Made by a program: the position numbers and the translations under genes. This document shows, one piece after another, positions 19,350-30,249 of a stretch of 64,000 nt of DNA. The DNA comes from Bombus terrestris (Eukaryota; Arthropoda; Insecta; Hymenoptera; Apidae): the NCBI RefSeq assembly GCF_910591885.1, contig NW_025963555.1, forward strand, positions 3,720,001 through 3,784,000. The letters are read 5' to 3'. Position 1 is the first letter of the stretch. Each line of letters opens with the position of its first letter. Below the pieces are notes generated by a model. The model had not been told where the DNA came from, searched no databases, and worked only from the letters and a program-made list of their open reading frames with translations.

Positions 19350-20623
19350 TCTGGTCTGTAAATATGAAACCAGAATTTGCCTATAGATGGCCATATCTGA
19401 TAATGTAGTTATGACTAAACTGCGTCATTGATGCCAATAGTCGTTGTTGACACCTCACAAACATTTTCAACTGCGAACACTACAAGTTTCATACAATAGC
19501 ATAGTTTGTACTAGCGTTGAACATGTCGAATTTTGTGCCTGGAAACTACGATTAACGGACAGCATTGATTTTCTGTTACTATTTGAAGAAAACTGCTGCA
19601 GGATCGCATCAAATACTTGTCGAAGCCTACGGTGAGCATGCTCTTGGTAAATCACAGTGCTTTGAGTGGTTTAAAAATTTCAGAAGTGGCAATTTTGACG
19701 CGAGAAACGAAGAACGTGGAAGACCACCGAAAAAGTTTCAAGACAGCGAATTGCAAGCATCCTCAGATGACCCTCAAACGCAACAACAATTCGTTGATCA
19801 ATTAAACGTGACACGAGAAGCCGTCTCCATACGTTTGAAAGCCATTTGAAAGATCCAGAAGGTGGGAAAATGGGTTCCACATGAACTGAATGAAAGACAG
19901 CAGAAAAACCGAAAATCCACTTGTGAAATGCTGCTCGCCAGATACAAAAGAAAGTCATTTGTCCACCGAATTGAGACTGGCGATGAAAAGTGTATATATT
20001 TTGAGAATCCTAAGCGTAAAGGATCATGGGTAGCTCCAGGCGAACCACCGACATCGACTACAAGACCAAATCGCTATGGACGAAGGACAATGCTCTGTGT
20101 TTGGTGGGATCAGAATTGTGAGATCTATCATGAGCTGTTAAAACCTGGCGAAATCGTTAATACTAAGCGCTACCGACAACGAATGATCGATTTGAATCAA
20201 GTTTTGCCTGAAAAACGACTGGAATGTCAAAAAAGGCAACACAAAGTATTATTGCTTCATGATAATGCACCATCGCATACAGCAAAACCGGTCAAGGAAA
20301 CGATTAATGCGTTCAGTTGGGAAATACTTTCGCACGCGACTTACTCACCAGACTTGGCTCTGTCCGATTACTATTTATTTGCATCGATGGGACACGCACT
20401 TTCAGACCAGCACTTCACTTCTTACGAAAATGTACGAAAATGGCTCCATGACTGGTTTGCTTCAAAAGAGCGACAGTTTTTCTGGCGTGGCATCCACTAA
20501 TTGCCAGACAGGTGGGAAGAATGTATAGCTAGCGATGGACAATACTTCGAATAAAATATTTTTAATCATATTCATACAATAAACGTGTATTTTCTATACA
20601 AAAATTTCGGTTTCATATTTACA
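19350..20623 (+). mobile_element. Mariner (Tc1/mariner, DD34D) transposon
   Basis: Inverted terminal motifs TGTAAATATGAAACC (19357-19371) and its reverse complement (20609-20623) flank a mariner transposase gene, with TA dinucleotides at 19348-19349 and 20624-20625 as the probable target duplication. The length of about 1.27 kb is normal for mariner. It is inserted in the 165-bp satellite. The left end carries several extra bases outside the matching motif, so its precise boundary is approximate. Confidence 0.85.
19523..20554 (+). pseudogene. Mariner transposase, inactivated by in-frame stops
   Basis: The frame starts with MSNFVPGNYD, the usual mariner N-terminus. Helix-turn-helix segments follow (LVEAYGEHALGKSQCFEWF, VTREAVSIRLKAI), then the linker KWVPHELNE. 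The DD34D catalytic core has ETGDEKCIYFENPKRK (first Asp; the common Trp is Cys here), LLLHDNAPSHTAK (second Asp) and YSPDLALSDYYLF (third Asp). The C-terminus is DRWEECIASDGQYFE. All parts are in one reading frame, interrupted by TAA (19553-19555), TGA (19847-19849) and TAA (20498-20500). The length is otherwise close to the typical 345 residues. It would cut and paste the element at TA sites if intact. Confidence 0.92.
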
Positions 20624-20625
20624 TA

Positions 20626-21405
20626 GCGGGCAATTGCAGTTCAACTTATTCAGGCTTAAATATTCAACCCAACGTATCTCGGCTTCTATAGCACATATGT
20701 CGACAATACGATGCGCGTTATATTCCACATTGATTGCCATATACAGAGCGCTTCATCTGGTTTAAGCAGTGTTAAATACGGACCGAGTCAAATCCAGCGT
20801 ATTTGTATTTTTACATATTCAAGCCTAAATATTCAAGTGAAAGTATCTCCGTATCCATTGTAGGTATGTCGACAATAGGATGCACGTAATATTGCACATT
20901 TGCTGTCAAATACAGCGCACATCATCCCGTTTGCACATTGTCAAGACTGGACTGGGTGAAATCCAGCGTGACTGCAGTTTTGGATATTAATGCTTACATA
21001 TTCGAATCAAGGTATCTCCGCTTGTTTTGCAAAAACATTGGCCATACGATGCGCGTTATATTCCACATCTGATGCCAAGTACAGTGCACATCATCCGGTT
21101 TACACTATGTAAAATCTGGGCCCAGCCAGATCCAGCGTAGTTGCAGTTTCGTATATTCAAACCGACGTATCTCCGATTTTATGCCACATATGGCTACAAT
21201 TAGAGGCTCGTTATATTCCAAATTTGCTGCCAAATACAGTGCACGTTATCCGGTTTGATGCATGTAAAATCGGGACCCAGCCGAACCCTGCGTATTTCCA
21301 GTTTTGCATATTCAGTATTAAATATTCGAACCAACGAATCTCCGTTTCTATGGCACACTTACAGACAATTCGATGCTCGTTATATTTGACATCTGATGTC
21401 ATAAA
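20626..21405 (+). repeat. Degenerate ~165-bp satellite, block 4
   Basis: About five diverged units. The block starts mid-unit after the mariner (CAATTGCAGTTCAACTTATT) and ends at GATGTCATAAA where the Copia-2 LTR begins. Part of a unit seems to be missing across the mariner insertion. Confidence 0.83.
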
Positions 21406-21696
21406 TGTTGAAGTGCTCACCACTTCTAGGAAAACTCCACATCTGGTATTTTCAGTTTTCTCAAGTACTGAAGCCATCGACAGCATATAATCAAAAGAAT
21501 AGCAGGGAGGCAGACCATAAACAGTAGACAGGCGACGTTGGCTTCGGGGTTTTCAATTATAAGGTAACACTGCTAGCTTGCGGATCTGGACCAGCTCAAG
21601 TTGTATTCCTACACTTCACTATCAAATCAAATATATTTTGTACCTTACACTTTATCCACGCGTTTTTCTCTCTTTATATACCGATTAACCTCAACA
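21406..21696 (+). repeat. Copia-2 5' LTR
   Basis: It begins TGTTGAAGTG and ends CTCAACA, a TGTTG/CAACA terminal inverted repeat, and is 291 bp long. It is confirmed by the full-length match to the solo LTR at 15312-15614 on the other strand. Confidence 0.88.
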
Positions 21697-21712
21697 GGTT
21701 ATGGGCCCAGGG
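21697..21712 (+). other. Primer-binding site (initiator-Met tRNA type)
   Basis: GGTTATGGGCCCAGGG directly follows the LTR. Copia-family elements commonly prime from an internal half of initiator-Met tRNA with a sequence of this kind. The assignment rests on position and resemblance. Confidence 0.55.
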
Positions 21713-21791
21713 CTGTAAAGTATAAGATAGCAACGCGAAGTGAATAAATTGTCAAAGTATTGTGCGTAGTAAAGTAAGTGATAGTGATAAA

Positions 21792-23639
21792 ATGGAATCA
21801 GCAAATGCGAAGATCGAGATGTTACGTGGCGAAGAAAACTGGCTCCAGTGGCGTTTTGTCATGCGTACACTTTTGGAGGAAGATGACGACCTGATCAACG
21901 TGTGTGAAGGGAATTTGTGTCATCCAGGTAACAGTGCGGAGAAAGAAATCGCCCGTAAAAGATTTTTGAAGGCAGATCGGCTAGCGAGAAAATTAATTGT
22001 GACCTCAATAGGAAGGAAACCGTTGGATCTTCTTTTATGTTGCACAACAGCACATGATATGTGGAAAAAGTTGAATACAGTATATGACATGAAGTCGGAT
22101 CAGAATCTAAGTATGGTCCAGAAGCAGTTCTTCAATTTTAAATGGGAAGAATCTGAAAATGTACCTTACAACTTATCAAAGTTGGAATTGATAGCGGCGA
22201 AGATGAAAGCTCTTGGGAGTGAAATTGGCGAGAAAATGCTGATAACACGCATTTTATCGGTGTTACCGAACAAATTTGACCATTTTCACAGTGCGTGGGA
22301 TTTAGTGGAAGAAGAAAAGAAGACCTTAGACAGGCTTAGTACCAGGCTGATGACGGAAGAAATCAGATGGAAGAAAGACGACCAGGAAACATCGGTGGCG
22401 CTGGTAACAAAAGGTAACAATTATAAAAGAGAACAGCAGAAGCAGTCAAGCAAACGCGAATACGAGAAACAAGGACCAAGCTATTTCAACTGTGGAAAAC
22501 TTGGTCATCTAAGGAAGGATTGCTTTAGATGCTTTACATGCAAAAGGAAAGGCCACACCGGCAAAAATTGCTTCAAAAATAAGAAAGGAAACAACAGCAG
22601 AGACAACCAGGAACCCAGAAATGAAAATCGAAATCACAGCGGAATTGGTCTATTAGGAAGCACCTCAACGATACAAGTGGCGAACCATGATGCTTGGATA
22701 ATCGACTCAGGAGCTACGAATCACATGACAGGACGACAAGAATGGTTCAGCGTCTTCGAAAAATTCGATAACACGGTAATGATAGAAATCGGCAATGGTA
22801 CGTTCATGGATGCGTACGGCAAAGGAAAAGTCAAGGTAGAGACTTTTGTGGACGGCAAATGGGTAGCATGTACAATGAACGATGTCTTGTATGTACCAGG
22901 TATGAAAAGAAATCTATTTTCCGTTAGATCCGTTGCAAGAAGGGGTATAGATTTCTCTATTCTAAGGGAAGGGAAAAACTACATGTTTTTACAAAATCAG
23001 AAAATAATAGCAAGGGGTTCTGTTATTGGAAATTTATATAAGGTCGACATGAGAGTTATCATACCATCAGTTTGTAATCTTAGCAATAGAGCGGAGTCAA
23101 ACGCGGACACACTGCATTTATGGCACGAACGGCTATGTCATCAAAACATCAGACACGTTAAGGAATTTTTAAAGAATTCAAATATAAAAGTTGTAGAGGA
23201 TAGTAACTTTTTCTGTGAAGGTTGCGCGTACGGAAAACACCATAGATCGAGTTTTCACGAGAAAACCAAGCGTGCGACTAAACCACGCGAAATTATTTAT
23301 ACGGATGTATGTGGACCTATGGAAGTCGAGTCATTAGGCAAGAAATTGTATTTTCTTGCGTTTAAAGTTGATTTTTCTAAATTCACAAAGATTTACTTCT
23401 TACGACATAAGTCAGAAGTAATCGAGAAGTTAAAAACTTTTTGCCTAGAAGTCGAAAATCAATTCAATGATAAGATCAAAGAAATTCATAGTAATGGAGG
23501 GAAGGAATTCAAAAATAAGGAGGTTAAAGAATTTTTAAGAAGTCAGGGAATTAAGCATACGATTAACGTCCCACACACTCCTGAACAGAATGGCGTCGCA
23601 GAAAGAGAAAATAGAATAATAGTAGAAGCAGGACGGTAG
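21792..23639 (+). pseudogene. Copia-2 gag-pol, 5' part: Gag, protease, integrase
   Basis: I chose the ATG at 21792 (MESANAKIEMLRGEENW), a typical Copia Gag start, over an in-frame ATG at 21762. In order: a Gag UBN2-like domain; a first zinc knuckle lacking its first Cys (YFNCGKLGHLRKDC); an intact second knuckle CFTCKRKGHTGKNC; protease IIDSGATNHM (Asp codon 22704-22706); the integrase zinc region (HLWHERLCHQN, CEGCAYGKHH); the first catalytic Asp in YTDVCGPM (23304-23306); a second catalytic position changed to Asn in IHSNGGKEF (AAT, 23493-23495); and the Glu in NGVAERENR (23601-23603). TAG at 23637-23639 and another in-frame TAG at 23676-23678 end the frame. The protein would be inactive as integrase even without the stops. 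Confidence 0.88.
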
Positions 23640-23688
23640 ATGTTATATTCGAAATCTAATCTACCGCTGTTTTTGTAGGTCCAAGCCA

Positions 23689-23914
23689 TTGTAGCGGCAC
23701 TCGACAACAAATACCGCTATACGACACTAACTAAGTAACGGACACGGTAGCGAAGTGGTTAGCGCTCTAGGTTACGAACGTTCGGGACCCGGATTCGATT
23801 CCCGGCGCCCGTGATCCTATTTTTCTGCAACGCATCAAAATAAAAGAATAATCAGCAGTGCCCCAGCAGCGGCATCTACAGCCGGCAACTACTACTATCG
23901 CCGACAACAACATA
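23689..23914 (+). mobile_element. tRNA-like insertion, possible SINE
   Basis: About 226 bp absent from normal Copia integrase separates VQA from YTMNTAVHVINK. AAGCCA occurs on both sides (23683-23688 and 23915-23920), a candidate duplication. Inside, 23752-23815 carries a tRNA-type A box (TAGCGAAGTGG) and B box (GATTCGATTCC) at normal spacing, with a D-arm that pairs and a T-stem with one mismatch. The anticodon and acceptor stems do not pair well, so it is not a functional tRNA. Pol III promoter boxes followed by unrelated sequence fit a tRNA-derived SINE. Its first bases (TGTAGCGGCACTCG) also match the LTR start at 12634, so a composite origin is possible. Confidence 0.5.
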
Positions 23915-23920
23915 AAGCCA

Positions 23921-25228
23921 CACACACACCTCTACACCATGAACACTGCAGTGCATGTCATAAATAAGACCGAGCCGACAAGACAAGACAAGAAAACACC
24001 ATATGAACTGTGGTACGGGAAACCGCCAAATGTAGAAAAGTTTAGAGTTTTCGGTACTGAATGCTTCGCACACATACCTGCGGAAAAGAGAAGGAAATTG
24101 GACAAAAAGGCTAGCAAAGGATATTTGGTAGGCTATCTAGATGACGGACGAGGGTATCGCGTGTACGTGCCGACCGTAAGAAATGTAATATTGAGCCGTG
24201 ACGTAATATTTAAGCCCGAACTAGAAACTGAAAAATTCGTTAATTTAAGTTTACCGAAAATTGTCGAGCGCGAAAATGTGCGTGGACAGAGCGATAGAGT
24301 ATGTACGAATGAAAGTGCAGAGAGTGAACCTGAAAAACAACCTTTTATAACTAGCGAGAATATGAGAAAATTCAGAGATAGGGGTAAGATCAAGCGAACC
24401 GATTTTTATGGTAACCCAGTAACATACGTAGCGGAAAAATTACCAGTAGATTTTAACGAAGCGATGAGATCCGAGAAGAAGGAGTTATGGGAAAGGCTAT
24501 GAATGATGAAATGAAATCGCACTATGAAAATAAGACGTGGATTCTTGTGGAAAAACCAAGAGATCAAAAGATACTCGGTAATAGGTAGGTTTTAACGGTA
24601 AAGCTAAATCCGGACAATTCGGAACGATACAAAGCGCGACTTGTAATAAAAGGGTGTTCGCAGAAAGGAGGCATAGATTATAAAGAAACCTACAGTCCCG
24701 TTACTCGGTTTGATACAATTAGATTAATGCTCAGTATTGCTGCTAAAATAATTTACACCTTCGACAGTTTGACATTAAAACCACATTTTCATATGGAAGT
24801 CTGAAAGAAGACATCTATATGAAATAACCTCAAGGTTACGATGATGGTACGAATCGCGTTTGTAAATTGTTAAAAAGCCTATATGCCTTAAAGCAGCTTC
24901 CAAGATGTTGGACGGAACGTTTCACAAAATTTATTTCAAATCTAAAATTCAATCAGAGTAACGCAGATCCTTGTTTTTATTTTTATACAGAAGATGACAA
25001 ATTAATATTGATGACCAAATACGTAGACGATGGACTGGTAGTAGCTTCGGACGAATGTATAATCGATAAATTTAAGAGTGATTTAAATAAAGAATTCAAA
25101 ATTACGAGTACGAAAGAGGTAAAGAGTTTTCTTCGACTTGAAATTAATAGATTACAAGATGGTTCAATATTCATTCATCAGAGCAGGTATATAGAAAGAA
25201 TATTAGAAAAAATTAAAATGAACGCGTA
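23921..25228 (+). pseudogene. Copia-2 pol, 3' part: integrase C-terminus and RT
   Basis: Resumes with YTMNTAVHVINK, TPYELWYGKPPNVEKFRVFG and KASKGYLVGYLDD (integrase C-terminal GKGY-like region), then the linker. A one-base loss near 24500 changes phase before the RT start (AMNDEMKSHYENKTW). TAG at 24596-24598 replaces a conserved Trp and TAA at 24825-24827 replaces a Gln. A phase change near 24768 precedes QFDIKTTF (motif A, Asp retained). KSLYALKQLPRCW and KYVDDGLVV (25020-25031) follow. The frame ends at KMNA, where the satellite starts. RNase H is missing. Confidence 0.85.
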
Positions 25229-25695
25229 AAAGTGTGTCACAAACCAACGGTTAGGCACATAGGGACATAGAAATATTCGCACCAGCCCGAGGAGCCGGAA
25301 GTCTTTATCCTATTGCCTACTGATAAAAGTTTACAGTTTATCAATAGTTTTACATAAGTAGTAATATTTCCACATAGTAGAGTGCAACGTGAATGCTAAA
25401 ATCGCAGACAAAACTAGGCAATAACAGCAAATATGTGTGAGGCAATATAAGGTACGTGTATAGCTTAGAAAATGTAATCGTTGCTCGCTCGTAAAAGTCT
25501 AGTCCAACCTCACAACCGATCCGACATGTTCGCAAATATGAAATAAGTCGCGTCCTTATCGAATATCGAACGCAAGTGGGATTGGTTTTTGGTTAGGCTA
25601 TAGTTTTCGAGCGAGCGCAGCGAGCGCGGGACGCGTAAAGGTGTGTCACAAACCAGCGGTTGGGCACATAGGGTCATTGAAATATTCGCAGCAGC

Positions 25696-28600
25696 CCGAG
25701 GAGCCGGAAGTCTTCATAGAATTACCTCATGAACAAAGTTTACAGTTTATCAATAGTTTTCCGTAAATAGTAATATTTCCACATAGTACAGTGCAGCGTG
25801 AAGTCCGAAATCGCTGACAAACTTTGGTATTAACAGGAAATATATGCAAGGAAATATAAGGTATATGTACAGCTTGGAAATTGTAAAGATGCTCGCTCGC
25901 ACCGCTCGCTCGTAAAAACCTTGTCCAACATCATATCCGATCGGACACGTTTGCAAACTTGAAATAAGTCGCCTCTTTATCGAATAACGAACGCAAGGGG
26001 GATTAGTTTTAGCTTAGGCTATAGTTTTCGAGCGAGCGCAGCGAGCGAGGGATGCGTATAGGTGTGTCACAAACCAGCAGTTGGTCACATAGGGACATCG
26101 AAATATTCGCAGCAGCCCGAGGACCCGGAAGTCTTCCTAGAATTACCTCATGACAAAAGTTTACAGTTTATCAATATTTTTCCGTAAATAGTAATATTTC
26201 CACACAATACAGTGCAGCGTGAAGTCCGAAATCGCTGACAAACTTTGGTATTAACAGGAAATATATGCAAGGAAGTATAAGGTATATGTACACCTTGGAA
26301 ATTGTAAAGATGCTCGCTCGCTCCGCTCGCTCGTAGAAACCTTGCCCAACATCACATCCGATCGGACACGTTCGCAAATTTGAAATAAGTCGCCTCTGTA
26401 TCGAATAACGAACGCAAGGGGAATTGGTTTTAGGTTAGGCTATAGTTTTCGAGCGAGCGCAGCGAACTAGGGACGCGTAAAGTTGTGTCACAAGCCAGCG
26501 GTATGGCAAATAGGGACATTGAAATATTCGCACCAGCCCGAGGAGCCGGAAGTCTTTTTCGCATTGACTACTGACAAAAGCTTTTAGTTTATCAATAGTT
26601 TTACATAAGTAGTAATATTTCCACAGAGTACAATGCAACGTGAGATCCGAAATCTCTGACGAAATTGGGCAATAACAGGAAATATGTGCAAGGCAATATA
26701 AGGTACAAGTATAGCATGGAAAATTTAATCGTAGCTCGCTCGTTCCACTCGCTCCTAAAAATCTTGTACAACCTCACAACCCATCGGACACGTTCGCAAA
26801 TTTTAAATAAGTCGCCTCCTTATCGAATAAGGTACGCAAGAGGGATTGGTTTTAGGTTAGGCTATATTTTTCGAGCGAGCGCAGTAAGGGAGGGACGCAT
26901 AAAGGTGTGTCACAAACCAACGGTTTGCCACATAGGGACTTTGAAATATTCCCACCAGCCCGAGGAGCCGGAAGTCTTCATAGAATTACCTCATGAACAA
27001 AGTTTACAGTTTATCAATAGTTTTCCGTAAATAGTAATATTTCCACATAGTACAGTGCAGCGTGAAGTCCGAAATCGCTGACAAACTTTGGTATTAACAG
27101 GAAATATATGCAAGGAAATATAAGGTATATGTACAGCTTGGAAATTGTAAAGATGCTCGCTCGCACCGCTCGCTCGTAAAAACCTTGTCCAACATCATAT
27201 CCGATCGGACACGTTTGCAAACTTGAAATAAGTCGCCTCTTTATCGAATAACGAACGCAAGGGGGATTAGTTTTAGCTTAGGCTATAGTTTTCGAGCGAG
27301 CGCAGCGAGCGAGGGATGCGTATAGGTGTGTCACAAACCAGCAGTTGGTCACATAGGGACATCGAAATATTCGCAGCAGCCCGAGGACCCGGAAGTCTTC
27401 CTAGAATTACCTCATGACAAAAGTTTACAGTTTATCAATATTTTTCCGTAAATAGTAATATTTCCACACAATACAGTGCAGCGTGAAGTCCGAAATCGCT
27501 GACAAACTTTGGTATTAACAGGAAATATATGCAAGGAAGTATAAGGTATATGTACACCTTGGAAATTGTAAAGATGCTCGCTCGCTCCGCTCGCTCGTAG
27601 AAACCTTGCCCAACATCACATCCGATCGGACACGTTCGCAAATTTGAAATAAGTCGCCACTATATCGAATAACGAACGCAAGGGGAATTGGTTTTAGGTT
27701 AGGCTATAGTTTTCGAGCGAGCGCAGCGAACTAGGGACGCGTAAAGTTGTGTCACAAGCCAGCGGTATGGCAAATAGGGACATTGAAATATTCGCACCAG
27801 CCCGAGGAGCCGGAAGTCTTTTTCGCATTGACTACTGACAAAAGCTTTTAGTTTATCAATAGTTTTACATAAGTAGTAATATTTCCACAGAGTACAATGC
27901 AACGTGAGATCCGAAATCTCTGACGAAATTGGGCAATAACAGGAAATATGTGCAAGGCAATATAAGGTACAAGTATAGCATGGAAAATTTAATCGTAGCT
28001 CGCTCGTTCCGCTCGCTCCTAAAAATCTTGTACAACCTCACAACCCATCGGACACGTTCGCAAATTTTAAATAAGTCGCCTCCTTATCGAATAAGGTACG
28101 CAAGAGGGATTGGTTTTAGGTTAGGCTATATTTTTCGAGCGAGCGCAGTAAGGGAGGGACGCATAAAGGTGTGTCACAAACCAACGGTTTGCCACATAGG
28201 GACTTTGAAATATTCCCACCAGCCCGAGGAGCCGGAAGTCTTCATAGAATTACCTCATGAACAAAGTTTACAGTTTATCAATAGTTTTCCGTAAATAGTA
28301 ATATTTCCACATAGTACAGTGCAGCGTGAAGTCCGAAATCGCTGACAAACTTTGGTATTAACAGGAAATATATGCAAGGAAATATAAGGTATATGTACAG
28401 CTTGGAAATTGTAAAGATGCTCGCTCGCACCGCTCGCTCGTAAAAACCTTGTCCAACATCATATCCGATCGGACACGTTTGCAAACTTGAAATAAGTCGC
28501 CTCTTTATCGAATAACGAACGCAAGGGGGATTAGTTTTAGGTTAGGCTATAGTTTTCGAGCGAGCGCAGCGAGCGAGGGATGCGTATAGGTGTGTCACAA

Positions 28601-29488
28601 ACCAGCAGTTGGTCACATAGGGACATCGAAATATTCGCAGCAGCCCGAGGACCCGGAAGTCTTCCTAGAATTACCTCATGACAAAAGTTTACAGTTTATC
28701 AATATTTTTCCGTAAATAGTAATATTTCCACACAATACAGTGCAGCGTGAAGTCCGAAATCGCTGACAAACTTTGGTATTAACAGGAAATATATGCAAGG
28801 AAGTATAAGGTATATGTACACCTTGGAAATTGTAAAGATGCTCGCTCGCTCCGCTCGCTCGTAGAAACCTTGCCCAACATCACATCCGATCGGACACGTT
28901 CGCAAATTTGAAATAAGTCGCCACTATATCGAATAACGAACGCAAGGGGAATTGGTTTTAGGTTAGGCTATAGTTTTCGAGCGAGCGCAGCGAACTAGGG
29001 ACGCGTAAAGTTGTGTCACAAGCCAGCGGTATGGCAAATAGGGACATTGAAATATTCGCACCAGCCCGAGGAGCCGGAAGTCTTTTTCGCATTGACTACT
29101 GACAAAAGCTTTTAGTTTATCAATAGTTTTACATAAGTAGTAATATTTCCACAGAGTACAATGCAACGTGAGATCCGAAATCTCTGACGAAATTGGGCAA
29201 TAACAGGAAATATGTGCAAGGCAATATAAGGTACAGGTATAGCATGGAAAATTTAATCGTAGCTCGCTCGTTCCGCTCGCTCCTAAAAATCTTGTACAAC
29301 CTCACAACCCATCGGACACGTTCGCAAATTTTAAATAAGTCGCCTCCTTATCGAATAAGGTACGCAAGAGGGATTGGTTTTAGGTTAGGCTATATTTTTC
29401 GAGCAAGCGCAGTAAGGGAGGGACGCATAAAGGTGTGTCACAAACCAACGGTTTGCCACATAGGGACTTTGAAATATTCCCACCAGCC
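25696..29488 (+). repeat. Trimeric higher-order repeat (1,264 bp, three copies)
   Basis: Corresponding positions recur at a constant 1,264 bases (for example 25750, 27014 and 28278; 26171, 27435 and 28699), i.e. three 421-bp monomers. Copies are almost identical, with rare single-base differences such as TTCCACTCG against TTCCGCTCG. Neighbouring monomers within a trimer are clearly more different. Confidence 0.88.
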
Positions 29489-30249
29489 CGAGGAGCCGGA
29501 AGTCTTTATCCTATTGCCTACTGATAAAAGTTTACAGTTTCTCAATAGTTTTACATAAGTAGTAATATTTCCACATAGTACAGTGGAACGTGAGGTCCGA
29601 AATCGCTGTCAAAACCTGGTAATAACTGGAAATATATGCAAGGCAATATACGGAATATGTATAGCATGGATATTGTAATCGTTGCTCGCTCGGTCCGCTC
29701 GCTCGTAAAAATCTAGTCCAACCGCACAACCGATCCGACACGTTCGCAAATTTGAAATAAGTCGCGTCCTTATAGCATAACGAACGCAAGAATGATGGTT
29801 TTTTGATTATTCTATAGTTTTGCAGCGAGCCGAGCGAGAGAGGGACGCGTAAAGGTGTGTCACAAACCAACGGTTTGGCACATACGGACATTGAAATATT
29901 CACACCAGCCAGATTAGCCGGAGCATTTATCGAATTGCCTACTGACAAAAGCTTGTAGTTTACCAATACTTTTACATAAATAGTAATATTTCCACATAGT
30001 ACAGTGCAACGTGTGGTCCGACATCGTTAACAAAATTAAGTAATAACAGGAAATATATGCAATGCAAAATAACGTATATGCATAACTTAGAAAATGTAAA
30101 CGTTGCTCGCTCTCTCCGCTCCCTCGTAAAAATCTAGTCCAACCTCACAACCGATCCGACACGTTCGCAAATTTGAAATAAGTCGCGTCATTATCGAATA
30201 ACGAACGCAAGAGTGATTGGTTTCTGATTAGGCTATAGTTTTGCAGCGA

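Larger units (their letters stand above)
21406..25228 (+). mobile_element. Copia-2 retrotransposon, 3'-truncated
   Basis: 5' LTR, primer-binding site, gag-pol with Gag, protease, integrase and most of RT in Copia order, and a nested tRNA-like insertion. It has no RNase H or 3' LTR because it ends directly at the 421-bp satellite array. It is related to the solo LTR at 15312-15614. Confidence 0.88.

Noticed and set aside
23752..23815. A functional tRNA gene
   Set aside because: The A and B boxes are good but the anticodon and acceptor stems do not pair, and it lies in a Copia insertion, so it is listed as tRNA-derived.
26665..27030. A 121-codon frame repeated every 1,264 bases
   Set aside because: It is copied only because the higher-order satellite repeat is copied. 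Its residues match no family and it crosses monomer boundaries.
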